The notes: generated from the letters alone by a model not told the origin. 64,000 nt of DNA from Inonotus obliquus (GCA_032164295.1 JAJHTX010000005.1:2046001-2110000); one strand, 5' to 3'; shown: positions 47,693 through 60,663, counted from the stretch's first letter. Numbers and translations: made by a program.

Positions 47693-48708
47693 CTAGATGG
47701 CGAACAGTACCATCAAGACCTGGGCTTGAAGTGACGTGCAACTCATTGTCTTCCCCTAAACCGCCGCAAAGTACCGCTTGCTACCTAGCTTATGCGATGC
47801 TGCGTGCATTTCGCCGCAGTGATGACTCGTAATCGCTTCTCGTCGATGAAACTGGACGGCGCTGACAGCGACGAGCAACACGCGCGCACTCAGAAATCCA
47901 TCTTGTCTCAGATGACTGCGTTAACTAAGACCAAGGACCACTGGCTCTCCTACCGATTAACCACATATACCTGGACAGATCACTCGCGATCGATGTATCT
48001 CAACTGATGAAGTGCCAGCTGTATTGCACAAGCTCACAGATTTTCGGTGCGGGTGCTCGAATACCCCTCGTATGCGAAGGCCAGAAAGGACGTATGAAGC
48101 TGGTATTCTCCACACCACAGGCAAATCGCGATGTTTGTCTCACTTGAGGTCGTGCGCGAGTCTGGTGGAGACAAATTTCGTCGTCGTGGAAAACCACGTT
48201 GCAACTCACGCGGCATCGTGCTGATTGACTATTCAGGAACCCTTGTTAGGGTTGGATAATACACCGATGCAGTACATGCAAGCTGTGCCTCAGACTCCCT
48301 TCATCCAAATGCAGCGCGGAACATTCTTATCCCGGTCGGATGGATCCAAGGTAACCTCGGCGAGCGAAATTTGCCAGTTCCTTTCTACATACTCGGTCTG
48401 GATTACAATCAAGTCATTTTTGTGTCTGCGACTCGTTATGCGGCTGTGCTATTTATGCAGTTCAAAGGCCGATATCTCATCATCTCCCCAACTTTTTCTT
48501 ATATGAGCCAGGCAACACTGCCAGCACCCGGCGCTTGCGAACCTACGACCCAGCTTCATTTGTGCTAATTCACGATCGATCTCACTAGCACCATAAATAA
48601 CAGGCATCTTGAAGTCCTACCTGCTTTTACTCTACACTCCTTTCCCCTTCGACTTCGTCTTTCTGCTCTGCCTTCTGGATGCACTTTCTTGAATTATTGT
48701 AGGATATC
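47693..48708. other. intergenic, possible small plus-strand ORFs
   Basis: Short plus-strand frames at 47792-48007, 48012-48224 and 48371-48568 have no domain and no consistent splice chain. The promoters of the UNC80-like and DUF6533 genes must lie here. I see no supported gene. Confidence 0.45.
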
Positions 48709-50834
48709 ATGGCGGGCTTATCATCGCAAGAGATACTCGAGCTGGTTGAGCGTGCAGCTCCGGTTGTTCGGGCCAGTCAGTGAGTACTTACGAACTTTTA
48801 TACCTACGCCGGAACATTAACCAATCGCAAACAGATATATGACACTTTCCGGGCTCGCCTTTCTCTTGTACGATTATCTTTTAACGGTAGGCATCCACCG
48901 CACCCCTTCGTAAAAGCCTAACCCGCGTTTCCCAGATACACCAGGAGGTGATTCGTTTACTTGCATATACATTGCCATTGCCCTTGGGATTCTCATTTTG
49001 GAGACTAGGTTGAACTAATCTGGAGGGCTCCGAAGAGTCATATATCATATATCTTCCTTGGAGTAAGTGTTATCTTCGTTGCGCTTCTGTCGAGGCAGAG
49101 GATGAATGGAAATTTCAGAATCGTTATATTATGTGTGTGTCACTCTCAAACGAATCCCCGTCGGTATGATTAATCCGTTTCACTAGCCCGCTGATGCTTG
49201 CGGTTGATATTTATGGTACGTTTCCATCCATGTATGTTCTCGATTACGACCGACCACTTGACTCCCTTGCCGTGTCCCTGCGATATTTAGATCGTCTCGG
49301 ATTGGCAAATCCCCCTAGTCACCTTGTACGTTTATCGGATTTTATGTCTGGAAATTTAATTGAATATTATGTGTAGTTGTACGTCAATGAGACTTGCTCA
49401 CCAGGTCTTCTGCTTACGAGGTCCGCCATCTACTAGCTGTAATGTATGGATATGGATCGAAGCGTACTTGACTGTCATTTCCTTCATGAGCTTGCACGGT
49501 ATGTGCCTGATCGACTATTACCGTTCGACGGGACACCAACGGTCACTTCTATAGGTCTCGTTGCCATGCGCGTCCACGCGTTGTTCGGCGGAGGAAAAAT
49601 AGTGAAGTGGTTCCTGTGGACCACATGGATCATCTATGTGATCGTGACGTTTGTCTTGCTCAGTATCGGACTCTCACACGGACAAGGTAAGTTTTCCACT
49701 CTACATTCAAACTCATGTAGCATCGCACTTTATTGTACGCGCGGCTTATGTTGTAACGATTTCACCGCCGAAATCGGTCGAGACCAGAGTCGTCTGGCTG
49801 CAATATCAGTTCGAAGCTGCTTCATTGATCTTTCTTCCTTTACACCATTCATCCTTTTGATGTCTATCCATATGTTGAGCGTCGTGTGTGTTGATCTTTA
49901 CTTGATCATCTAGCTACTCTGACAGTGGAACCCTACTTCAATACCTGCTTTGAGGAGGTACGTCCGCCTAATCTCCTTCCTTACTACCCCTTCATCTTCC
50001 ATCGTGTTTCGTCCTGGCCAAGTCCGGGAGTATCACCTATATGATGCGGAGGGATTCTCGTCACACGGCGGGTGAAACCGATGACGCCGAATCTTCTAAT
50101 TATATATTGTCATTCCCCGAGCGCTGACCGAGATTTTTTCGTTCTGCAATACAGTTATCGCCAATATTATGGACAGTGTGGTTACCGAGTCTGATACTCG
50201 AAAGTATCCTGTTTTCCCTGACAACACTGAAGGCGATCCGGGAGGCTAAGATGAATGTATATCACCCCATCTCGTCAATCCTATACAGAGATGGGATACT
50301 CTATTACCTCGCATTTGCTGGTACGTATTGCCGAAACATGCAATTAATTAGCGGGGGTGCTCATGGATTGCTGCCAGTTGCGACGTTGTTTTGTATGTTC
50401 GTATGGATGCTGGGTACGTCAGAGTATGAAGGTCTCGCAAAGTAGTGAGTATCTCCTGTCTGCTCCACCCATGATTGGTTTGTTGCTTAACGGTAATGGA
50501 GCTGGGCAACCGCGGTGGTGAACGTGGCCGGCAGCCGATTAGTCCTAAGCCTCAAGGCAAACGCTCATGCTTTCCAAACGGCCCGTTCACGGACGCGGGT
50601 GACAGTCGGACAATCGAGGTGCGTCAACTACCTAACTCGATTCTCTGTTCTTACAAGTATTCTTGAAGCTCGTTTGTTGTTGGATCGATGTGGACTTTCT
50701 CGGATCCTGAATTTTGTGACAGTGGGTGCAGAGTCTCAGATGACTACCTGATTTACAAGGACGAGATGTACGAACTGCCGCAGCTGGGTACTGTGTATCC
50801 AGATGAGCCGCTGACTCATTGGGAGGCAATTTGA
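48709..50834 (+). CDS. DUF6533 seven-transmembrane protein
   Basis: Thirteen exons sum to 351 residues: 48709-48779, 48835-48886, 48936-48947, 49009-49062, 49119-49132, 49187-49215, 49291-49325, 49405-49498, 49555-49686, 49914-49957, 50155-50444, 50502-50618, 50723-50834. The N-terminal DUF6533 signature is spread over five tiny exons: YMTLSGLAFLLYDYLLT, then IHQEVELIWRAPKSHISY. Hydrophobic segments follow (PLMLAVDIY; WIEAYLTVISFMSLHG; FLWTTWIIYVIVTFVLLSIG; WTVWLPSLILESILF; VATLFCMFVWMLG; ATAVVNVAGSRLVLSL), giving about seven passes, with a polar C-terminal tail. This family is greatly expanded in mushrooms and its function is unknown. Exons of 12 and 14 nt are required to keep the frame and the signature. 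Confidence 0.85.
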
Positions 50835-52508
50835 ATTTCCACCACTCTTTTCCTTCCCTCTGCCATTATTGCCCTAGTGTCGTACCGTTTGGTATTTTTC
50901 TTTTCTATTCCCACAGCCTTTTTGAGCACTATCCCTCGTTTGTTGTTCGCACGCTTACTACGTAAAAATCCATGGTTGATTGTATTATAGACTGGTCATG
51001 CACCTCCTGTATCTGTCACTTATTAGCCTAGTTTTTAATAATCTCGAATACCCCCTGCCAGAGAACAATGCAAGGAACACGCTTGTGTACAATAAGGAGT
51101 TTCAGACAATTGGTGAATAGGAGATCCAGGGTTTCGCAGCCCGACTTCTTGGCTACAGGAATGATCACCAACATACAGAGTTAATTTCGTCACGAGAGAT
51201 AGAATTGATATACTGTTGTCTCTCATACCTGTCGTCTCTCATACGATATTCTGTCTGTTTCGACAGTCACTAGAACAAGATGGGTACCAACTCGAAAAGT
51301 TAGGGACTATGTGCCAGATGCTTTTCAGATACCTTGGCATCGCGTAGGTTGCAGCGTTGCTCAATGCTTGGAGAGGTGCATGGTTAATATATATACATCA
51401 GCACGACAGAAGCCAGACCTCCTGAAGGCTGAAGCGCGGTCAGAATTCAGGTCGAGGCACTAGTACTCACCGCTTGAACCGATGTGATATCCGTTCACAC
51501 TTTCTCCGTGTCGAGTCGTTGATGGCGCGTCTTTCTGGCACATAACATAGGTCACAACCCAGACTCGTCGTTATCGCATCTTCTCGATCGAACTGAGTTC
51601 CTATCTTATTGGGTGCGTTGCGAGCATTGTGTTTACCAACCGTCTTGCGCCTGCATTGCAGAGGCGTTTCTCTTGCGATGTGCGATGGGACTTCTCTTTG
51701 AAGAGTTACATTTCCGTGTTAGGGAATGATCGACGGGAGACGCGGATCAGCACCGTCACGGTCACTCCTTTGAAGTTCACTTCACGAACTACTAACTGAG
51801 CCTTCGCTTACAGGTATTGTCGTGCTTTTCATTATTCCCTTCGGCGGCTCGCTTGTAGACTCTGAGCCTCCTGGAAATTTGGTATAAACCATTTTAACTC
51901 GCTGACTTGAGAGGAGCCTCCTGGCCTTTGTAACCATCACTTCACCCGCTTCTTCTCCCCCTCGTGCGCCTCCGTCTCTCCTTCATGGAGCTGTACACCA
52001 TCTGCACTGATTCTTTTTCTCGGCACTGTTTGTCCTAGTTTGCCTCTCGAAAACGAGTCACTACACCTCCATTCCATCTCAGTCTTGGACGTCTTTGTCC
52101 TCCGACCATCGGGTCCCAGCGTTTTGTTCTGCCACCACGATGGAATGTCGTATAATAGAATTTCCTCGCGGCGGGACCAACAATGACATGTCTTTCTCCC
52201 AACGCATCTAAAGGCTCGGCGCTTGTTTCCGATTTGATCTCGCCAGGGTACAGGTCTACCCCTGAGAACAGCCTAATATCGAGTTCTTCTCGATTCTCGT
52301 TTTTTATGGTTACTTCAATCCATAGAAGGAAATGCTGGTTACATCAAGATCACTGTGGCTGCTAAAGTATCGCCTATAAAAATACGACTTTTCGCTCAAA
52401 CCTGCAGACATCGCCTCTACCCAACTTATTCTCAAGCTACATTACCGCACACTAGTACGCGACCCATACCCTGCCCATATCGCAACTACCGATACAGAAG
52501 AGCCAGAC
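50835..52508. other. intergenic, nothing recognised
   Basis: There is 1.67 kb with only short unsupported frames on both strands. The DUF6533 3' end and the F-box gene promoter should lie here. I found no repeat shared with the island. Confidence 0.5.
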
Positions 52509-54648
52509 ATGGCGAGGAAACGCTTCAAGGATATGAACCTCGACGTCATTAGCATGGTGCGTAACTAGTCACCTTGAAGCTGTTCTAGCTGAATGTGTTT
52601 TCCCCAGATTCTGTCGTTATTGCGTCCTGATGATCTGCTTCGGTTATTGACAGTATTTGAGTTCCTACGCGGTTTTCTCTCTTGCGAGGCATCGAATATC
52701 GTCTGGAAGTTGACTGAGAAATCATGCAGCTTACCTGACTGCCCTGAAGATTTGACTCATCTGCAGTATGCCAAACTTATATTCGGTGATGTTTGCACAG
52801 TGAGCCGCTTTTGCAAAGACTCGTTTTCAGTGAGATCTGAGACCCGGTACAGCTGTGCAACGAAAGCCCCCGCGGGCTCAAACTATTCTTCGCATTCAGG
52901 GTTCGTCTCTGCAAAGATTGTGCCGCTGGAAAGTGCGTCTAGGAAATCTTCATTACATGAAATATACTTATTTCGACCTTAGGGTCGAATTTGCCCGGAG
53001 ATCCCCACTTTACACAGACTTGATGATGCGGTACAAGTCAGAGAGCAATGATGTGTTCTGGCTTGACCCTGCGGTTTCGGTTGCGAACTGCGCAGGCGCG
53101 ACACGCCATGTGGTTAGATGGGATTTGGTTCGATCTGTTGGCCTCTGTTTCGACCATCAAGACAAGTGCTGTGTCTTCTATGCACCAACCTTCAGGCCTG
53201 CTTACGAGAGGTTCTCGTCGCTACCTGATGCCGAGCGGCGGAAATATGCTTCTGAGAGACGTGAGCTGGTGGTCAAAATCAAGGAGGCAAGTTGCATTCT
53301 CGCTTCTCGACTTGAACTACCTGACGGAGAAGTTGGCAGCATGCACTCCTGGTCGAACAGTGGGAAAATGACAGGGCGGAGGAGCATAGACTCGGAAACG
53401 AAAGGTTGAGAACTGCGTTCCGCAACGAGTGAGTGGTTTTTCGCACCCACACGGACCGGACTAAGTGACTCATTTTTCCTTAGAGTTATCAGGCGACTCA
53501 AGGAATCAGGATACACTGACCGCGATTTGGATGAAAGAAACGACGACAATGGGATTCATCGGAAATGGAAGGCACTAGTTGAAGCAACAAAGACGATGAA
53601 TCCGGACGGTAGCCTTATTCTCATCTTGTTCAAGCGCATTGATTGACAACTATTACAGTTTGGAGATTACTCTACCCTAAACTCCAAGACGTTATCCAAT
53701 CGAGAAGAGTCCTTGCTCTTCAGGGCGTCGTTAAAAAACGACGCGGTGAGTTGGCATGGCTAGCGAAGGACATCATGTTCACGAGCAATTCACCATTCAT
53801 CACGGTTGATGATCTCGCCCTTTTGCCTCTAGCAAGGCGGATTCTGGATGACGCAGATCACCGCGTATCCTTTACTTTTCAACAGCTTGAGATATTGAAG
53901 AGGCAAGCACTAAGCATTTCAACGACGTTCCTCCGGGACTTTGAAGATCGGTGCGCGCGATTGTTGCTGGAAAGCCAACTCAACGGTGGATACAGTTCAT
54001 CGGAGTTTCCGGATAAATCGATTTTACACAGCAGGACGTCATTCTTCCTGTTTCGTCCTTCACCTCAACATCTATGCTTGGAGATATTGGACTTCAACCG
54101 TCTTCTAGAAGCCGTGATCAAATGTTTTGGACAACCGTGCCAGGGCATATGGATATTCGATAATAGGGTATACGTGCCGCCGTTTTCGATGGTGCTCGCG
54201 TTGATAAAGGCCGTTCGCGTGCCAGCCTTAACGCATACCGACATGCTCAAATTTGGTCAGAGGTTTAGGTGTCTTCGCTGCGGATTTGGACCAGTAGCAT
54301 GGGTCGATCTGGTACGTGCTTCGCCAATTTTTCGGGCATTTGATGTTCCCCTATTTATGTAATTATCAATAGGTGAAACACTTCGCTGGTGAAAACATGT
54401 TGTTGAGTTTTGCATATGGACCGAGACGTGGGTAAGGACACGATTATACGGCCGGTTGAGTAATGGGCTAGATCTGACAAACCATCCAATTCAGCCAGAT
54501 ACTGGCGCCATTCGCGGGAAACATACACTTCTGGGACGAGCGCAAAGGTCCGCTTGCTCAACTTGAAAAGCAAGGTTTTCCTGGTTATCTCGAAATAGTG
54601 AACAACGCCAAAGGACTATACGTACCCGATGAGCACCGGTACTGGTGA
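52509..54648 (+). CDS. F-box protein (Agaricomycete expanded family)
   Basis: Nine exons give 567 residues: 52509-52556, 52608-52799, 52853-52932, 52983-53286, 53340-53428, 53484-53608, 53659-54311, 54373-54431, 54495-54648. The F-box is at about 10-55 (DVISMILSLLRPDDLLRLL; LRGFLSCEASNIVWKL). It is followed by the family's YAKLIFGD, the Cys pair CTLCNESPRG and RVRLCKDCAAGK. A helical charged region (ALLVEQWENDRAEEHRL; RRLKESGYTDRDLD) and WRLLYPKLQDVIQSRR come next, then an extended helical C-terminus ending DEHRYW. F-box proteins recruit substrates to SCF ubiquitin ligases; the target is unknown. The intron at 53287-53339 begins with GCAAGT, the classic GC-AG donor, and is needed to keep the frame. 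Confidence 0.87.
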
Positions 54649-56606
54649 TCTCACCTCACACCTCTTACTCGATGGAAGAATAGAGTAAGTTGCCTGCCGT
54701 CTTAAGCCAAGAGCTACCTCCTAATGTTGCCATGTTCCTTGCCAGATCCCTACCCAAGCGCAGGGAGAAGATTATCATCTCTTTTGGTTTTCGTGGGCCT
54801 ATCTCAAGGAGTTAGTTTCCCGTCTGTATCATCTTCGCACCTGCAGCTCGTCTCAACAAGAATAAAACAATATATGATGTAAAACGCTTCCTGTACTCAG
54901 AATAAATATATGTGTCTTATGCAGAAATATGTGCGAGAGGAAGTCATAATCGCTTGTCTCCAGTCTAAGATCGCACTACGCGGAGAGTAAATATCAGGAA
55001 CCTCGTGGTGGGTGATGGGAAGACGGAAAACTCTCAAATGCTTGAATGATTCTCTGTCAGCTGATGTGGCTTTTCACTTCCTTATTTAGAATACCAAATT
55101 TTCTACGTTGATTAGACCTTCAAACTACTCAAAATTCTACCTAATCGAGGCGACAAACAAGCCATTCACTTGCCGGCTTCACAACGTAATAATCCATAAG
55201 CAGAAAAGGATCATTTTCGACATCGGAACTGAATATCAATTTTTTCCAACCATAAGTTTACGGAAGTATTTCGAAAAGCTGTGTCGAATGAATACACACT
55301 GCCACCTAGTACACAGCCGCTGCCACTAGTCTGATTTCGGAGTGCAATGCCAAGACAGACTTGATTTAAATGGTGATCGACCCGATATGGGACCTGTCTT
55401 CTCTTTGTCTCTCTGGGACTCGGAGGTGCTGCAAGCGAATGGCATATGTGACTACATCCAGAAATGAGGAATGAAGGAGGTGCCATTGAAGCTAATCTCG
55501 GCCTCATCTCAACCTCTTCTTCGCCTATTGTTTGTAGAATCTTGATTGATCTTTCCTTTACCTTTCCTTCTTCCAATCTATCCAATGGCGTCCAGGCATT
55601 AACCAAACAAAGTAGAAAGCTATGCCGTTTTTCGGAGGTTACCTTGGATATCGTGCCATGTGCTATTTTGCTATTGTCGAAGAATAGAATGGAAGAACGT
55701 TGGTGCTAAGTTCGAGGAGGGAGAATGAATAAAATTTACACGAAGATTTGCAGCAGAACGTTACCAAATCTACCTCCGAGTCTAAGACAATATTTGTCTC
55801 AGATGGCAACATTACTATGTCAGCATTACAGGAAAATACCGTTCCTTTAAACACCAATTACAAACTTGCCCCCAGGCCTTTCCACACACAGCTTTTCAGA
55901 GTTTAAAGTACATGTTCATGGAGTATACTATAGGATACGCATGCTGACTTTTTTTCAAGCCGGAAGGTGTGCTAGAAAAATAAATATGGACCTGGGAAGA
56001 AACAAGGAGTCCTGTCACGGAATACGACTCCTTTGAACACCGTGTGACGTAATGTCACGCTAATATCAATTACACTCCGATTGTAATGAGTTGCCGAGAT
56101 ATCTTATTTTGTCAGCACGCCGATCATTTTGACCATCACTCTCTTGAGACTTTTTACGATATTAATTGATCGAGTAGCAGTATCTCCCTGAAACTTGGAG
56201 TGAAAGTAGAATATGTAGCATTCTTCTAGATTATCAAGTTATCTATACGATGAAATTACAGGGGAAATTGCAGGAGGAATTGGTTTCGACTCAGATCTGT
56301 GAATTTCACCAAATATCAGCACTGTATAGTTTGTCTAGACTCAACAGCTTGCTCGAATCTCTTGTAAATTTTCAGACTCACTGATACATATTATATCTTA
56401 ATAAATGCATTTTTTTCGACTTGAAAGGTGAAGAATTGATTGAGAAAAGTCATGGTGTTCAAAGGAACGGTACTGTTCATAAAGGACCGGTATTTTCCTG
56501 TACGGCATCCACATGCTCTTGTATCTGAGACATAGCTGACAGCATACGAATAGCGTAAGAAGCACAACAATTATAAAAGCTACAACATATGTAATCTACA
56601 TTACGT
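54649..56606. other. intergenic, AT-rich, nothing recognised
   Basis: There are about 2 kb between the converging F-box and permease genes. It is AT-rich (especially 55090-56580) with only short frames lacking any domain. I see no tRNA-like cloverleaf or repeat copy. Confidence 0.5.
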
Positions 56607-58863
56607 TTACAAAAGTGGGTCCCTCTCGTCCGAATCTACACTTGCAGAAGCAGAATGTGAAGGATACTTGCGAACAAGTCGTGCAAGCCTAGCACCACCT
56701 TCGAGTTCTTCCACTTCTTCAACAATCTCGTATCCGCCGAATCGAGGAAGCAGAACTATCCAGACGTAGTAGTAGAATGCGCAAGCCTTCAAGTTGCGCA
56801 GCCGTTAGTCAGCATATGGTATATGAGTAAGATTAACGCACAAGAAGGATGCCTATCCCCACGACACAGTACCTGAATAGGGTATTCATCAGCCTATAGC
56901 AGCTATCTGAAGACGGTTCTGACTTACGTCGCGTACCAGAACGACACATCTGCATGACCATCCTCGGGCGGAACCCTGGGGAGTCAATCATGTATGAGTG
57001 CGCGAGAAGACGGTGGATAAGTCAGAGTGGCTTACCAGGGCATAATCACTAAGAATACGGCACTGAAGATACACGCCACAATTGAAACATTTGATGCTCT
57101 AAATCCTGAATCCAAAATTTTATGTCCTGCATGTCTCTTGCGCAAGATCCAAACTCCAAATGCAGTGGCCATAGAGAAAAACTAGTCGTAACAACGGAAG
57201 AGATGAGCAATGTCACCATGATGGTTAGAAAAGACTACTCACCAGATGAGGGTATGAAGCAAGGTCGAGTAGGAAATTGAATGCATCGGCGGCTGGAAGA
57301 GCGAGTATTACGAGTACGGTAAGCGCGTACTTGAGTAGAACTGGTCCAAGGGGTGTTCCGAATGGTTTTGTGGAAGCGAAGAATTCTGGCCATGGAAGAA
57401 GACCTTGCCGTGCAACTTCTCGGATAACACGCGCTTGCCCAACGGTCTACGTAGGATGAGAAGAAAATAAGAGTATAAAGAACAGAATGCCACATACAAC
57501 TGCGATCTACATATTCATTTCAATATCAGTATCTCCTAGAGGATTAACTATAATGAGCACTCACAATGTTCCCCAGACAGCTGAAAACAACCATAACGGG
57601 AAGAATCTTCGCCGCCCACGATTCGCCAAAGATCCTCTGGAAGAACAACGCACCAACAAGTTGTCCTGACTGTTTAATCTCATCCTTCGGAATAGCCGCA
57701 ACGTATGCGACATTCGTCAATAAAAACAAAAACGCCACCAGACCCAGAGCTATTCGACCTGAATTGCGAACAGTTCGAACCGAATCTCCCCTGACCTCTC
57801 CTAGGACGTTGAACGCGTTAGCCCAGCCAACAAAGGCAAAATGGGTCTTGACGAAGGCAGTAGCGAGTGCGTTCCCGTTAAAGGAGCTTTCGGCCCAGGG
57901 GTCTTTGAAGTTAGAAAGTGGATCCTTGATGCGTGTAAGGCCGGCAAGGACAGCCAGGCCAGCGGCAACCACACTGTTACAAGTAGCTCAATCGAGATTC
58001 AAACGATTGGACCGAATGGCATACAAGGCTTGGGAGAGAACTTTGATCCCGGTGATTGCATTGACGGCACGGAGTGACCATTTCGTTGAAATTGCCACGA
58101 CTATGAAGACACCAAGTAAATATTAGGTGATAAGAATAAACAGGGGACTTACCTGCGACCGCAAGGGTTGCAACAGAAAGGGCGATAGTGGTTTGTTTGA
58201 ACGCGGTTGCAGGTATGTCGAACAATGTCATAAAGTATTGAGCGAAAACAATCGAATTCGTTGCACTGAACCTGCAAGCAGCTATTAGATATATGACTCG
58301 TCTGGTAGGACGACACGAGTATCAGGACGAACGAAAGCAGAACGGTCGTCACCGCAAATGATACAGGGACCAGAAATTTAGGTCGAGGATACGCCTGTTC
58401 TAGATATACGACTTCCGCGCCAGATCTATCGGGGAACATACTCGCTAGCTCTGTGTATAGCGACAGTCCAGCTATAGGAGAACATTAGCAAGTTGAAGTT
58501 GAATAACATGACATTACAAACCATATGAGAACAGCGGGGCAAGAATCCATGCAATGAGGAATAATCCAATAGAACCAACTGAATTCAACACAACGCCGGG
58601 GACAGAAAATATACCAGAGCCAAGCATTTGACCTAGGTTGAGCATAACGCATGATAGCAGAGTTACTTCGTGGCCAAGGGGATTGTTCTTTGGTCTATGA
58701 GTCAATAAACTGCTTTAGACGATTATCCAGAGAAAAGAATACTCACCCTTTCAACAGGGGCACCCAAAAGAGAATTCTCCTCTCCAGAATCATCCGTATC
58801 AACCACATCATTTACTTCCGCGCTCGTCTCCAAGTCCTCAACAGTCATTTTCGCAGTGGCCAT
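56607..58863 (-). CDS. amino-acid permease, L-type/methionine permease (MUP1-like), APC superfamily
   Basis: Twelve exons sum to 547 residues: 58863-58747, 58687-58522, 58471-58333, 58271-58153, 58100-58025, 57973-57565, 57506-57498, 57446-57243, 57181-57036, 56975-56928, 56872-56842, 56786-56607. A polar acidic N-terminal tail of about 40 residues precedes the first helix motif LNLGQMLGSGIFSVPG, the APC unwound-helix GSGIF element. Other landmarks are ELASMFPDRSGAEVVYLEQAYPRP, HFAFVGWANAFNVLGEVR and IAVTVGQARVIREVARQGLLPWP, with about 12 hydrophobic segments. The C-terminal tail ends DSDERDPLL and is cytosolic. It should import neutral amino acids such as methionine at the plasma membrane. 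Exon 7 is only 9 nt long. The gene is divergent from the PPxY membrane protein gene. Confidence 0.92.
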
Positions 58864-59226
58864 TTGTAGTCCACGTAGAGGAGATGGGGGTGTGAGTGTG
58901 AGTGTGAGAGAGCGCTACATGATACCGGTGGTGCAGCACAACAGCCACTGATAAGTGGCTAGAATTATGAATACAGATGAGGCAGCATCAGTCAGACTAC
59001 CATGGTTTCACACTTAGCGCAATCCTCGAAAGAAATGGCGCGTTGTGCCAATCATCGGAGATTCAACTCAAGTGATCAGTGATCGACGCATAGCACGTGC
59101 TCGCGTTGTGAACGGAAGCCGATGGAGCTCTCACTTGTGCTCCAGTGCTGCGTACTTATTGCTCGAAAAAGCGACAAGGGAATTACACCGACATAACGCA
59201 TTTCTTAGACGCCTAATACCGCTTCA
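58864..59226. promoter_or_regulatory. 363-bp divergent promoter (permease / PPxY protein)
   Basis: Permease ATG (58863, minus) and PPxY protein ATG (59227, plus) face away from each other across 363 bp. A short GTGAGTGTGAGTGTGAG repeat lies at 58892-58908. No known regulator site is recognised with confidence. Confidence 0.5.
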
Positions 59227-59624
59227 ATGTCGGACAACAACTCTGGCACGACAGATTACCATGATCCCACAACTGGCATCGATTCTGTACCACTAGACCC
59301 GCCACCCGCATACGAGCCAAAACCAGAGGACGTCAACGATTCCAACGTCTCAGATCAGCTCCTTGTCGGGCAGCCAACTAGCACCAATGACAACGAGGAA
59401 CGCACAGACCAACCCAATGATCGAGTAGCCCCCTGGAAATCACTCCTAGTCTACGGCTTAATCGCTATTCTTTCTTATTGGCTCACCTTATTCCTCCTTC
59501 ATACAATCGCAACTGGGAATTATAGAGTTATTTACTCTTCTTCGTAAGTCAACTATCCTACTTCCCCCTCCAAAGGTCCTTGCTGGTATTGCATACGAGT
59601 AATAGAGGTACCGATGGAAACTGA
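59227..59624 (+). CDS. small single-pass membrane protein with a PPxY motif
   Basis: Two exons (59227-59543, 59606-59624) give 111 residues. Residues 1-75 are polar and acidic and contain DPPPAYEPKP (PPxY at about 26-29, the ligand of WW domains). Next come KSLLVYGLIAILSYWLTLFL, a clear membrane helix at about 76-97, and a short tail ending SSSGTDGN. There is no cleavable signal peptide, so the N-terminus is likely cytosolic. PPxY-bearing membrane proteins in fungi are often adaptors or substrates of the Rsp5/NEDD4 ubiquitin ligase. The gene is head to head with an amino-acid permease. No family was recognised; the function is inference. Confidence 0.6.
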
Positions 59625-60663
59625 CATTGTTATTTATGGGACGGCTAGCTACTCGAATGAATATCGTTTCCGTCCAGCTGCCAGTCCAATTTTAACCGAA
59701 ACACTTGCGGACGGTCGAACTCGTATTCATGGTGCTCAACCCACAGCGCATTAAAGACTCCATGACAAGAAGGTCCGCGATCCTCACGTTGCAATCTGAA
59801 CGAAGCTAGTCAAGTGAACTCCCACTCCTATTCTTCACTGCCCGCTGAACCGTGTATCTCCTACCGGTCGTGGCAATATCCCCTGCCTCTGAAGCATTGC
59901 AACCTCGATACCCCCGACATATTCACCCATGTTTCGGCATCTTTAACTCGTATTCCTCTTGATTACGGATTTTGTACGTCTGTTGCACTGTAAATCTATG
60001 AGAATTTGTGCTTTATCTTCCCTCGGTCGATATCGAAGCTCCCATATGGTTGCTTGATGGTCGCTTGATTCTCGACGGTAATTTTCGTTTTGTGGTCTTA
60101 AGTAGTACTAAAATACTCGCGGCGATCATAAGCACCAATTAATGCTTGTAAAGCAGATTTTTCACAGAAACCGGGCATACTCATACTCGGCATTTTTGTA
60201 TCGATGTTGCGAATTTCAAGGAGGCTTTAACACGGTACTAATCGTCATAAGCGGTTATTCAGCTATCCATCATCTTATCCTGATCTGTAAAATAAACAGG
60301 ACGTTTGTTGCCCAAGTCGTCATTCCAAAACGAACGATAGAGAAGAGTAAAGGAAGAAAAAGAAATACAAAGTACCAATCCAGTGCACAATGCCAAATGC
60401 AAATCGAATAATACAGTAAGACGATTCATGATATAATAGACGTGGTATCCAGCAGAAGCAAAAAAAGTCAATTCGACACATCGACATCGACATCGACATC
60501 AAAAACAACGATAAATAGATGAAAAGACGACAAGACGAGAGTCTCAGCACAGCATACAGCGTACAGCATACGGTTCGCTTCATCAACACGTCTTTAGTCT
60601 AGAATCTATAGTCTAGATTGTGCCACGCGGGTAACCAGACCTGCTTCGCTTTTTTCTCTCTTT
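59625..60663. other. intergenic between converging genes
   Basis: There is 1 kb holding the 3' flanks of the PPxY and secreted-protein genes. The CGACATCGACATCGACATC triplication (60481-60499) and AGCATACAGCGTACAGCATACGG (60551-60573) are short simple repeats. I see no gene. Confidence 0.5.

Noticed and set aside
47792..48568. Plus-strand ORFs between the UNC80-like and DUF6533 genes
   Set aside because: No recognisable domain and no coherent splice chain.
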